A stretch of DNA of 64,000 bases from 79-D21 sp964521575 (GTDB lineage: Bacteria; Synergistota; Synergistia; Synergistales; 79-D21): NCBI GenBank assembly GCA_964521575.1, contig CAZFSR010000008.1:1-64000 (forward strand). Reading direction: 5' to 3'. Of the stretch, positions 57,193 to 64,000 are shown one piece after another; the first letter of the stretch is position 1; each line of letters opens with the position of its first letter. The notes below the pieces were generated by a model, which saw nothing but the letters and a program-made list of their open reading frames with translations, was not told where the DNA came from and made no database searches. The position numbers were made by a program, and so were the translations under genes.

Positions 57193-58935
57193 ATGTCACC
57201 GGTCGTGGTTCAATGGGACATGCTTTACCAGGTCGGCCTGATCGGGATCGCGTGCATCGCTTCCCAGAGATTGCTGCGCCGGTTCCTTGAGCGGGACCAG
57301 TACGACTATATGAAAGACATCCTTTTCGTCGCTTGTTGGCTCGTCTTCGGCCTGGTTTCGGAAAGCGCCACGATCCGTCTGATTGTTGCTGCAGGGTGCG
57401 GTGCCTGCCTGATCGGAGTGTGCCAGCGAACCTACCGGAACCGCGATCTCCGTTGGGCCTACCTGGCGCTAGGAGCCGTCATCGCCATGTTCGGTCCGAG
57501 AATTTTCTTCATCGGTCTCCCCGAGGGACGTTACCTTTACCTGTCCCCCCTTGTCTCCGTCATCGTAACCTCGCTCTGGATGGGGTTTTTCCCACTTCTC
57601 ATGCAGGAACTGGACCAAATTCCCGGGCTCGCGGGCTACCTTCTGGCAACCTGCTGGAGCCTGGTTCTTCTTGTCAGTTTCCCGGCAACGCACGCCTTTT
57701 CCGAATCGTTTTACCTCGGCGTAGCCGCTCTTCTTTTCCTGGCGGTCTTCTGGAGCCGCCATGGGCAGGTATACCGAAGGCTCGGCGAGCCGCTAACCGC
57801 AATGTGGGGAATGCTGGCCGCCTGCGCCTCCACGATCGGCGTGAGCAAGGGGGTCGCCTTCACAACCCTGATGGTTCTCCCTGTCGGCCTTTTCGCCCTG
57901 CCGATCATGGAATTCTCCCTGCAAATCGTCAGCCGAGCCGTGGCAAGCACCCCGCGAGGGGACGTGTCCCTTTACCGCAAGCTTGTCGATCACGGGTTGG
58001 ACCACCCGACCGCAGTCCGTTTCGTCGCCGGAATCTGCTCTTCTTTCGCTCTTGCGATCGCCCTGGCCCAAATGGACCTTGACCTCCCCGCAGCCGTCAC
58101 GGCAGCAGGAGCATTTGCCGTCTTCGTCTTCCCCGCCCTCCGGAAAATCCTTTCCGCCACGGACAGGGAGAGCGAGAGAAACCCATCCCTGTGGGGCATC
58201 CGGGTCGATAACGTCTCGCTGAACTTTGCCCTTTCAAAGGTAAAATCATGGATTTCCTTCGGCAATCGGGGCTACGTCATCGTTACGCCGGACGCACTCG
58301 CCGCGCTCCGGAGCCGGTACGACAAGGGATACCGCGCCATGGTGCGCGAAGCGGATCTCGTCCTTCCGGACGGCATGGGACTCATACAAGCTCTCAAGCT
58401 CCTTGGCTCGCCCGTTCAGCAGCGCATACCGGGGGTCGAGTTCGTGGAACAGCTCTGCAGGCTTTCCGCCTCCGAGAAAAACCCGGTCTATTTCCTCGGG
58501 GCAAAAGAGGGGGTCGCAAAGGCTGCAGCGGAAAGGCTCTCAGAAAAGTATCCCGGGATGGTCGTGGCCGGATTCCGCCACGGCTATTTCCGTAGGGACG
58601 AGGAAGAAGCTGTTTGCAGGGAGATCCGCGAGGCAGGGACCCAAATTCTTCTAGTCGGGCTGGGAGTTCCTCACCAGGAATTGTTCATTCGCAGGAATCT
58701 TGCCTCCCTAGGGCATGTGGTTGCCATGGGAGTGGGCGGTAGTTTCGACGTCCTGTCGGGGAACCTTCGGCGGGCACCGAGATTTATGCAGAAATGCGGG
58801 CTGGAATGGCTGTTCCGTCTTTGCCAGGAACCCGGCATTCGGTTCAGGAAAGACCTTGGGCTGGTTCTTTTCGTCCTGCTCGTCCTTATGAAACGCTGCG
58901 GTTTGGACCGCTGGAACGGCGGGGAGGAAGCATGA
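57193..58935 (+). CDS. Membrane domain resembling degenerate WecA/TagO fused to a WecG/TagA glycosyltransferase
   Basis: The 580-aa protein has about eight or nine membrane helices in residues 1-320 and a GT26 (WecG/TagA/CpsF) glycosyltransferase domain in about 335-515, with VLPDGMGLIQAL (catalytic Asp), GVEFVEQL, YFLGAKEGVAKAAAERL and LVGLGVPHQELFI, plus a short C-terminal hydrophobic stretch. The membrane half aligns in pattern with WecA/TagO: an LWxxG helix near 128 and a GDVSLYRKLVDHGL region (256-269) where WecA has its His-rich loop. The WecA catalytic signatures (Asn-Ala-x-Asn-Leu-x-Asp and HxHHR) are replaced, so this half is probably inactive. It would add a sugar to a lipid-linked acceptor. 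AAGGAGG at 57180-57186 supports the start. Confidence 0.8.
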   Translation: MSPVVVQWDMLYQVGLIGIACIASQRLLRRFLERDQYDYMKDILFVACWLVFGLVSESATIRLIVAAGCGACLIGVCQRTYRNRDLRWAYLALGAVIAMFGPRIFFIGLPEGRYLYLSPLVSVIVTSLWMGFFPLLMQELDQIPGLAGYLLATCWSLVLLVSFPATHAFSESFYLGVAALLFLAVFWSRHGQVYRRLGEPLTAMWGMLAACASTIGVSKGVAFTTLMVLPVGLFALPIMEFSLQIVSRAVASTPRGDVSLYRKLVDHGLDHPTAVRFVAGICSSFALAIALAQMDLDLPAAVTAAGAFAVFVFPALRKILSATDRESERNPSLWGIRVDNVSLNFALSKVKSWISFGNRGYVIVTPDALAALRSRYDKGYRAMVREADLVLPDGMGLIQALKLLGSPVQQRIPGVEFVEQLCRLSASEKNPVYFLGAKEGVAKAAAERLSEKYPGMVVAGFRHGYFRRDEEEAVCREIREAGTQILLVGLGVPHQELFIRRNLASLGHVVAMGVGGSFDVLSGNLRRAPRFMQKCGLEWLFRLCQEPGIRFRKDLGLVLFVLLVLMKRCGLDRWNGGEEA

Positions 58936-59399
58936 ATTCACAAGCCCGGGAAATCATGCACAAGGACCTGACGGCGGTGACTGAAAAAGACCGCGTGGAG
59001 GATGCCCTGCACGCCCTTTACAACCAGAGGCTTACGGGATTGCCGGTCGTAAAGGAGGATTGGGTCTTGGTCGGATTCCTTTCAGAGACCGACATTCTTC
59101 AGGCTGCATTCCCGACCTACCTTGAATTCCTGGCCCAAAGCTCCTTCCTGGACAATTCTGAGGGAGGCCTGGTGGAAAGGCTTGCCACCGTGGCGAACCG
59201 AACTGTCGGGGAATTGATGAACCCCCATCCCTGTTTCGTCGAGCCCACAGCAAGCCTCATCACGGTAGCGGACATGATGATCCGCAAGAGGATCAAGAGA
59301 TTGCCGGTGGTTGAAAACGGTCGACTTGTCGGCATCATCGACAGGGGAGCATTTTTTGAACACATGATGGAGAAACGGACCCATGGCGGCAGTTGCTGA
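58932..59399 (+). CDS. Two-CBS-domain protein
   Basis: A 155-aa protein made of two CBS motifs (about 7-60 and 93-150), the second with MNPHPCFVEPTASLITVADMMIRKRIKRLPVVENG. Paired CBS domains bind adenine nucleotides and regulate partners. The segment between the two repeats contains an extra 25-30 residues. The start ATG 58932 overlaps the glycosyltransferase stop. Its end overlaps the next gene by 17 bp, tying it to the V-ATPase operon and suggesting nucleotide-dependent control of the pump, an inference from context. Confidence 0.88.
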   Translation: MNSQAREIMHKDLTAVTEKDRVEDALHALYNQRLTGLPVVKEDWVLVGFLSETDILQAAFPTYLEFLAQSSFLDNSEGGLVERLATVANRTVGELMNPHPCFVEPTASLITVADMMIRKRIKRLPVVENGRLVGIIDRGAFFEHMMEKRTHGGSC

Positions 59400-59754
59400 C
59401 AAGCCTGACGCATCTCTGAGGAAATGGCCTGCAGAGTCCGAAATCGAGGCTTACAGGAGAGAACTGGAAGCCTCTTTTTTGCAGGAGGAGGCGGCCTTGG
59501 AGGCCAAGCGCCGAGAAGTCCTGGATAGGCTGGACCTGCTCGAGAGCAACACGCTTTCGGAAGTCCATGCGGAAAGAGAGGTGCTCCGGCAGCGCAGCGA
59601 CAAGATCATGGCCTTGAACCAGGCCCTTATCGAAGAACGATTTAAGGCCTTCCTTTCAGGATTCCACTGCGATGACCTGGTAGAAGAACTTGCCAGGGCG
59701 AGCATGGCTCTTCTCTGTCCCAATAGGCGCCAGGCCGAGGAGGGGTCCGGTTGA
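59383..59754 (+). CDS. Small coiled-coil protein, possible V-ATPase stalk subunit G-like
   Basis: A 123-aa, mostly helical and charged protein with heptad-like spacing in residues 20-95 and no other motif. In V-type ATPase operons the peripheral-stalk subunit G (AhaH/NtpF type) is a small coiled-coil protein just upstream of subunit I, which matches this position. The sequence itself is too generic to prove it. It overlaps the CBS gene by 17 bp and ntpI by 4 bp. Confidence 0.6.
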   Translation: MAAVADKPDASLRKWPAESEIEAYRRELEASFLQEEAALEAKRREVLDRLDLLESNTLSEVHAEREVLRQRSDKIMALNQALIEERFKAFLSGFHCDDLVEELARASMALLCPNRRQAEEGSG

Positions 59755-61664
59755 TCTGCGAGATGCTCAGGCTTGCAATCTGGGGCCTGACTCAACAACG
59801 ATCCGAGGTCGTGGAAACCTTGCACGATTTCGGCCTTCTTCATGTTTCCGACCCCATAGAAGCCAAACCTCCCTCCAGGGAAGAGGAAACACTCAAATTC
59901 ACCCGGGCAAAGGTCCTCGGCATGCTGGAAGCCTTGGAGTGGAAGGAGTGGTCGGTCCTCACCGACGAGAGCATCGCCGCGGCCAGAGAACGCGTCGATC
60001 TCGGCATAGACGGCGTGGTCGGCGAAATCGACAGGAGCCTCGACGCTTTTCGCCAGAGATTGGCCGGCCTGATCGACGAAAGGCGGCGTCTCTCCGTTTC
60101 CCTTGCCGAACTGAAAAGGGCACACCAGGTTGTCTTTCATTTCATCCCTTTCGTCTCTGCAGAAGACGATGCGGATAGGGCCTTGACCCTCTGGTGGACG
60201 AAAGATGCCATTCTGCAGAAAACCTTGTCCGCCATCAGGGCTGCAATCCAAAAGCAAAACACCCCCGAGGAAGGCTCGAGAGATGCCCTTCGATTCCATG
60301 TCCTGAACACCGAAAGCGGGCAATCCGTCCTAGCGGCCAGCGTGGATAAACGATTTGCGGAAAAGGCTGAGGAGCAACTCAGGTTACAGGGAGCTGTCCA
60401 ATGGAAGGCCCCTGAAGGTTATCAACGCTCCACGACCCGGGAATCGCTCTTTGCGGTCGAAGAAGGGCTGAAGGAAACGCTCGCCCGGCTCGACAACCTT
60501 TCCCAGGAAATCAACAAGGCCCGGGAAGAGTGGGGACCTCGTCTCGCATCGCTTTACATCCTCCTCGACGAAAAGCTTGAAGAGGCCCTCGTCGAGTCGG
60601 GAAGCCAAACCAGGGGAGAAACCTTCCTGATAGAAGGCTGGATCCCGGCGGATTCTCTCCAGGCCGCTTTGGACATCCTTAAGTCACGATTCGGCGACAA
60701 GGTACTGGTCCAGTGGAGATATCCATCTTCGGAGGAATGGCACCGCGTCCCTTCTCTCCTCTCGAACCCGGCCGCAACCCGACCTTTCGAAATCCTTCTC
60801 AGGCTGATGCCTCACCCCCTTTACAAGGGAGTGGACCCGACAACCCTCATGGCTGTCTTTTTTCCGTTCTTCTCCGGCTGCATGGTCGGAGACGCCGGTT
60901 ACGGCATCCTGATCGGCCTGCTGGGGTTGTGGCTTTCAAGAAGCGCCAAGCACCCCCTTTTACCGCCGCTAGGAAAAATCCTCCTTTGGATCTGCGGTTG
61001 GAGCATCGCTTGGGGAATCGCCTTCGGCGAGTTTATCGGAGATCTCGGACACAGGCTATTCCACATGGAACCCCTGTGGGTCGAACGGTCCCATGCCGTT
61101 CTCCCTGTCCTGATCTTTACCATCGCGCTGGGTTTCACGCATATCTCGATCGGGCTGTTCCTGGGTTTCCTGGAAGGCCTTCGAAAAAAACATCGCCATC
61201 TCTGGATGGAAAGGCTCGGTTCCCTGATCGTGCTGTTTTCCCTCGTCGGGCTTTTGCTCATCGTACGGCTAAAGCTTCCGCAGCCCTTTTTCTCTCTCAA
61301 CGTCGTGTTTCTCGTCATAGGTACCGCGCTCTTGCTGGCCGGAGGAAAAATCGGGGGGGTCATCGAAACCTTCAGCGCACTCGGGAATGTCCTGAGCTAC
61401 GTCCGCATCGCGGCCATCGGTCTTTCCTCGGCTATCCTGGCCGTCGTTGCCACGCGTTTTGTCGACGTTCTCGGCCTTTCCTTCCTCGGGATATTGATGG
61501 CCCTGGTCATCCATCTCCTTAACTTCGTCCTGGCGATTGGAGGATCCGGGCTGCATTCCGCCCGCCTCCATTACGTCGAATTCTTCAGCAAGTTCTATCT
61601 TGGAGGCGGTAAGGAGTTCCGCCCCTTCTCAAGGAGGAGATTCTATTGGAAAAGGCCCTGCTAG
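59751..61664 (+). CDS. ntpI: V-type ATP synthase/ATPase subunit I
   Basis: Membrane subunit that forms the ion path against the rotor ring. The 637-aa product has a soluble N-terminal half (about 1-340) with coiled coils and a C-terminal half with about seven membrane helices, including GDAGYGILIGLLGLWLS, HISIGLFLGFLEGL and SYVRIAAIGLSSAILAVV near 545, where the conserved Arg for ion release lies. TTG 59751 overlaps the previous stop. It overlaps subunit K by 19 bp. Confidence 0.93.
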   Translation: MICEMLRLAIWGLTQQRSEVVETLHDFGLLHVSDPIEAKPPSREEETLKFTRAKVLGMLEALEWKEWSVLTDESIAAARERVDLGIDGVVGEIDRSLDAFRQRLAGLIDERRRLSVSLAELKRAHQVVFHFIPFVSAEDDADRALTLWWTKDAILQKTLSAIRAAIQKQNTPEEGSRDALRFHVLNTESGQSVLAASVDKRFAEKAEEQLRLQGAVQWKAPEGYQRSTTRESLFAVEEGLKETLARLDNLSQEINKAREEWGPRLASLYILLDEKLEEALVESGSQTRGETFLIEGWIPADSLQAALDILKSRFGDKVLVQWRYPSSEEWHRVPSLLSNPAATRPFEILLRLMPHPLYKGVDPTTLMAVFFPFFSGCMVGDAGYGILIGLLGLWLSRSAKHPLLPPLGKILLWICGWSIAWGIAFGEFIGDLGHRLFHMEPLWVERSHAVLPVLIFTIALGFTHISIGLFLGFLEGLRKKHRHLWMERLGSLIVLFSLVGLLLIVRLKLPQPFFSLNVVFLVIGTALLLAGGKIGGVIETFSALGNVLSYVRIAAIGLSSAILAVVATRFVDVLGLSFLGILMALVIHLLNFVLAIGGSGLHSARLHYVEFFSKFYLGGGKEFRPFSRRRFYWKRPC

Positions 61665-61864
61665 CCCTTGCAGCAGCTCTTGCGATCGGAATTCCTGCCC
61701 TGGCGACGGCTTACGCCCAGGCGAAGATCGGATCCGCAGGTGCGGGAACAGTCGCGGAAAAGCCGGAGACATCCGGCACCATGATCATTCTGGAGGCGAT
61801 CCCTGAAACAATCGTCATCCTCGGTTTCGTTGTCGCCATCATGATGATCTTGCAACTTGCCTGA
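61646..61864 (+). CDS. ntpK: V-type ATPase subunit K (rotor ring proteolipid), two-helix form
   Basis: Ring subunit that carries the ion. At 72 aa it is a single helical hairpin, half the size of the duplicated 16-kDa proteolipids of several V-ATPases. Helix 1 contains P17 and Q25 (GIPALATAYAQAKIG); helix 2 contains E54-T55 in AIPETIVILGF. A Gln in helix 1 and Glu-Thr in helix 2 are residues seen in Na+-binding rings, so coupling to sodium is possible. TTG 61646 follows AAGGAGGA at 61632-61638. Confidence 0.9.
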   Translation: MEKALLALAAALAIGIPALATAYAQAKIGSAGAGTVAEKPETSGTMIILEAIPETIVILGFVVAIMMILQLA

Positions 61865-61878
61865 CCCGATCAGCGGCG

Positions 61879-62535
61879 ATGACCTCCCAGAACCTTGGCG
61901 GAAATGCCCCGGAGGCCCTTGAATCTTTCAAGCGGGCCCTCCAGGAAGAATACGGGAGAAAGCTCAAAGATCTGAAGGAAAAGTTCGAGCAGGATTTTTC
62001 CGCCCTTATTGCCGCCCGAAGGTTGGAAGTCGAAAAGAAGGTCCAGGAAATCCGCATGAAACAGGGCATCGAATTCGAAACGGAAATCCTTCGCGCTAGG
62101 CAGTCCGCCTTCAGGGAACTGAGGGCTCGTGTCCTTGAAGCCATCGTCCAGGCAACCCAAAGGCTGGACGGGGAAATCTCGAGGAAAATCGAGGCTTTGC
62201 GGGCGAACCGGAGCGAATATATTCCTGTGCTCAACCATTTGGCGAGAGAGGCCCTTGATTCCCTCGCTGCTCCGCATGCCATCGTCCGCGTGGCGGTCGG
62301 GGAGGGGGGGCTGATCGAGGCCGATCCGCGCATAGCCCGGATCGAGGAAGCCGCGGAACTTTCCATGGGCGGGGTTGTGGTCGTTGAAGCGGAAAACGGA
62401 TCCCACCTCATCGACAATTCCATGCAAACCCGTTGGGAACGTTTGAAACCGAAAATGGTTGAAAGTCTTTCACTCCAGATCGCTCCTTTAGTGGACGATG
62501 TCCAGCAGCCTTTCCCCGAACTACGGCTACCTTAA
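61879..62535 (+). CDS. ntpE: V-type ATPase subunit E (peripheral stalk)
   Basis: Peripheral stalk subunit. The 218-aa product has a long N-terminal helical, charged region (1-110) and a C-terminal domain (about 125-215) with the family end VRVAVGEGGLIEADPRI and the MGGVVVVEAENGSHLIDNSMQTRWERL motif. The end of the gene overlaps ntpC by 38 bp. Confidence 0.9.
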   Translation: MTSQNLGGNAPEALESFKRALQEEYGRKLKDLKEKFEQDFSALIAARRLEVEKKVQEIRMKQGIEFETEILRARQSAFRELRARVLEAIVQATQRLDGEISRKIEALRANRSEYIPVLNHLAREALDSLAAPHAIVRVAVGEGGLIEADPRIARIEEAAELSMGGVVVVEAENGSHLIDNSMQTRWERLKPKMVESLSLQIAPLVDDVQQPFPELRLP

Positions 62536-63565
62536 CGCCCGCCTCAGGGCGCGGCTCGGCTTGTTCATCCAACCACAAGAGCTGAGACGTCTTTCCGGAG
62601 GAACGATCCGGGAACTTGAGCTTTTTCTGCTTGAATCCGCCTACGCGGAGAGCTATCGCGCCCATTTGGTCTCGATCGAGGCATCTCCGCTAGCCCGGAT
62701 TGAAATGGCGGTGTCGATCGGTGTGGCCAAAAGAATCAGGGAAACAGTCAATATTGCCCAGGGAGAACCCCGGGAGCTCATGAAAGTCGTGACGACCAGG
62801 TCTGATCTCCACAATAGCCGTTTGGTCCTTCGCGGGCTTTCGCTTGGGCGAGATCCTTCAAGAAACCCGAGTTGGCATGGTTACGGAGAGCTCGAAACGG
62901 ATTTCTTCGATTCGCTCTGGAGCGCAAACACGATCCTCGATGCCCGTGAAAAGTGTCTCGCAAACGGCTCCCCCTTGGCCCTTGCCCTCGGTGACGCCCT
63001 GGGGATCAGCCAAGGGGGTGAATCCCTGCCCTTGGCCGAACGGCAGCTTCTAAACACTTTTCTGTCTTACCAAGACAGGCTTTTTCGCAAGATCGGGGGC
63101 TCGGGCTGCGAAACGGCCCTTGAAGTCATGGGACGTTCCGTCGATCTGTGGAATATCGGCATCTGGTTCAGGAAGCACAGGGAAGACGGACCAAAAGCCA
63201 AGGAGGGGATCGCTTTTCTTCCCTACGGCAAGTGGCTGGCGATCCCGCGCCTGGAGAAATCCGGCTCGGTCAGGGCGCTTCTGGAGAACACCCCGTGGCA
63301 AAAGGACTTTGATGCTTCCATCCTCAAGACGGAATCCGCGACACTCATCCAGGGGGAACTCAACCGGGCTTTCTGGAAATGGCAGTCTTTCCTCTACCGA
63401 CGAAACCTCCTCGGTTTTGAGGTTGCCGTGTCTTTTCTCGCCCGCCTTCTCATGGAGTGGCAGAATCTCAACATCCTCGCCGTAGGACTAGCCCTTGGCC
63501 ACCCGCAGAAAGAGATTTCCCGCCGGATTGTCGACGTCGTTGCGGAAGAGGGGCTTCCTTCATGA
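62498..63565 (+). CDS. ntpC: V-type ATPase subunit C (central connection)
   Basis: Funnel-shaped subunit that connects the central stalk to the rotor ring. The 355-aa product starts YGYLNARLRARLG and ends with the V-ATPase C motif NLLGFEVAVSFLARLLMEWQNLNILAVGLALG. It overlaps ntpE by 38 bp and ntpF by 4 bp (ATGA). Confidence 0.9.
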   Translation: MSSSLSPNYGYLNARLRARLGLFIQPQELRRLSGGTIRELELFLLESAYAESYRAHLVSIEASPLARIEMAVSIGVAKRIRETVNIAQGEPRELMKVVTTRSDLHNSRLVLRGLSLGRDPSRNPSWHGYGELETDFFDSLWSANTILDAREKCLANGSPLALALGDALGISQGGESLPLAERQLLNTFLSYQDRLFRKIGGSGCETALEVMGRSVDLWNIGIWFRKHREDGPKAKEGIAFLPYGKWLAIPRLEKSGSVRALLENTPWQKDFDASILKTESATLIQGELNRAFWKWQSFLYRRNLLGFEVAVSFLARLLMEWQNLNILAVGLALGHPQKEISRRIVDVVAEEGLPS

Positions 63566-63831
63566 CGACAAAGGCGACCGAACGCGCGATTGTCATCGGA
63601 GAACAAGTTTTCGTCGATCTTTGGGCCTTGCTGGGGTTCGAAAAGCTCGTTTGCGAAGACCCAGCCGCCCTCGGAGAGAACCTGAAACTTTTCGTGGAAG
63701 GAAATGTTTCCCTTGTGATCGTGGAACAGGACTGGTTCGGCCGGGTTCCCGATTTTGTCAGGCAGCGGCTAACCAAGATGCAGAAACCCGTCTGGGTTTC
63801 CTTTCCCGGCCTGAAATCTTCGCTCGGTTGA
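63562..63831 (+). CDS. ntpF: V-type ATPase subunit F
   Basis: Central-stalk regulatory subunit. The 89-aa product is Rossmann-like, with AIVIGEQVFVDLWALLGFE at the start and NVSLVIVEQDWF followed by KPVWVSFPG near the end. This size is near the 100-aa norm. ATG 63562 overlaps the ntpC stop. ntpA follows after 9 bp. Confidence 0.88.
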   Translation: MTTKATERAIVIGEQVFVDLWALLGFEKLVCEDPAALGENLKLFVEGNVSLVIVEQDWFGRVPDFVRQRLTKMQKPVWVSFPGLKSSLG

Positions 63832-63840
63832 GGTGAAAGC

Positions 63841-64000
63841 ATGAATAAGACCGGCAGCGTCATCGGCATATCGGGCCCCGTCGTGCGGGCGGCCGTTGAT
63901 TTCCCCGTCAGGCTGTTCGAGATCGTTCACGCCGGACATGAGGCTCTTTTGGGGGAGGTTATCAGGATACGCGGCGGAACCGTCGACATCCAGGTTTACG
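63841..64000 (+). CDS. ntpA: V-type ATPase subunit A, N-terminal fragment (runs off the window)
   Basis: Catalytic subunit A of the V-type ATPase. Only the first 53 residues are in the window: GSVIGISGPVVRAAVDFP, then the typical ...HAGHEALLGEVIRIRGGTVDIQVY of the beta-barrel domain. The Walker motifs lie beyond the window. ATG 63841 has GAGGTGAAAGC upstream. Confidence 0.92.
   Translation, partial: MNKTGSVIGISGPVVRAAVDFPVRLFEIVHAGHEALLGEVIRIRGGTVDIQVY

Noticed and set aside
1..64000. CRISPR array.
   Set aside because: No regularly spaced set of identical 24-40 bp repeats was seen, and no cas genes are present.

Overview
The window comes from a GC-rich, Gram-negative-type (diderm) anaerobe, most likely a member of Synergistota. 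This is inferred from three things seen together: a type IV pilus operon that includes an outer-membrane secretin, an operon for a V-type (not F-type) ATP synthase/ATPase, and a four-subunit 2-oxoacid:ferredoxin oxidoreductase of the kind used in amino-acid fermentation. Several gene neighbourhoods also resemble Firmicutes (efp-asp23-nusB-xseA, xerD-punA-pdp). The gene for the selenocysteine tRNA shows that the host probably makes selenoproteins. No 16S rRNA or other direct taxonomic marker is present, so the phylum is an inference.

Layout. 1-13087: type IV pilus locus in the order pilB, pilT, pilC, pilin, two minor pilin-like genes, pilM-N-O-P-Q. It is interrupted after the pilin terminator by a complete, apparently recent IS1595-like insertion (5000-5909) with inverted repeats and an 8-bp target duplication, inside an AT-rich island. 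13180-16889: efp, a zinc-ribbon acidic protein, asp23, a membrane protein, nusB, xseA. 16886-20459: mtnA, an S-adenosylhomocysteine hydrolase homologue and an MTA/SAH deaminase, which together suggest salvage of SAM by-products through inosine derivatives. 20525-31189: alaS, ruvX, mutS, mutL, miaA, ispH and an S1-repeat protein. 31272-36658: def, fmt, an uncharacterised P-loop ATPase, korD-A-B-C and a Nudix hydrolase, apparently one operon closed by a strong terminator. 36676-40325: xerD, punA, a pyrimidine-nucleoside phosphorylase and a small sigma factor. 40295-40476: a self-contained tRNA-Sec unit with promoter and terminator. 40537-42328: an unknown protein, a cyclase-like protein with altered metal ligands and a SixA-like phosphatase.

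42338-50641 is mainly minus strand (recD2, an iron alcohol dehydrogenase, typA, wrbA, cysS), with one plus-strand Mut7-C RNase-like gene inside it. 50749-57045 (plus) holds a short uvrC, the riboflavin genes ribD-ribE-ribBA-ribH, and serS. 57193-64000 holds a membrane protein fused to a WecG/TagA-type glycosyltransferase, a CBS-domain protein, a small coiled-coil protein, and the V-ATPase genes I, K, E, C, F and the start of A, which runs off the window.

Genes are tightly packed, with many ATGA or TGATG start/stop overlaps and frequent TTG/GTG starts, so translational coupling is common. The items most worth following up are the SAM-salvage trio, the ATPase tied to the ferredoxin oxidoreductase, the degenerate WecA-like/TagA fusion, and the CBS plus coiled-coil genes at the head of the V-ATPase operon.
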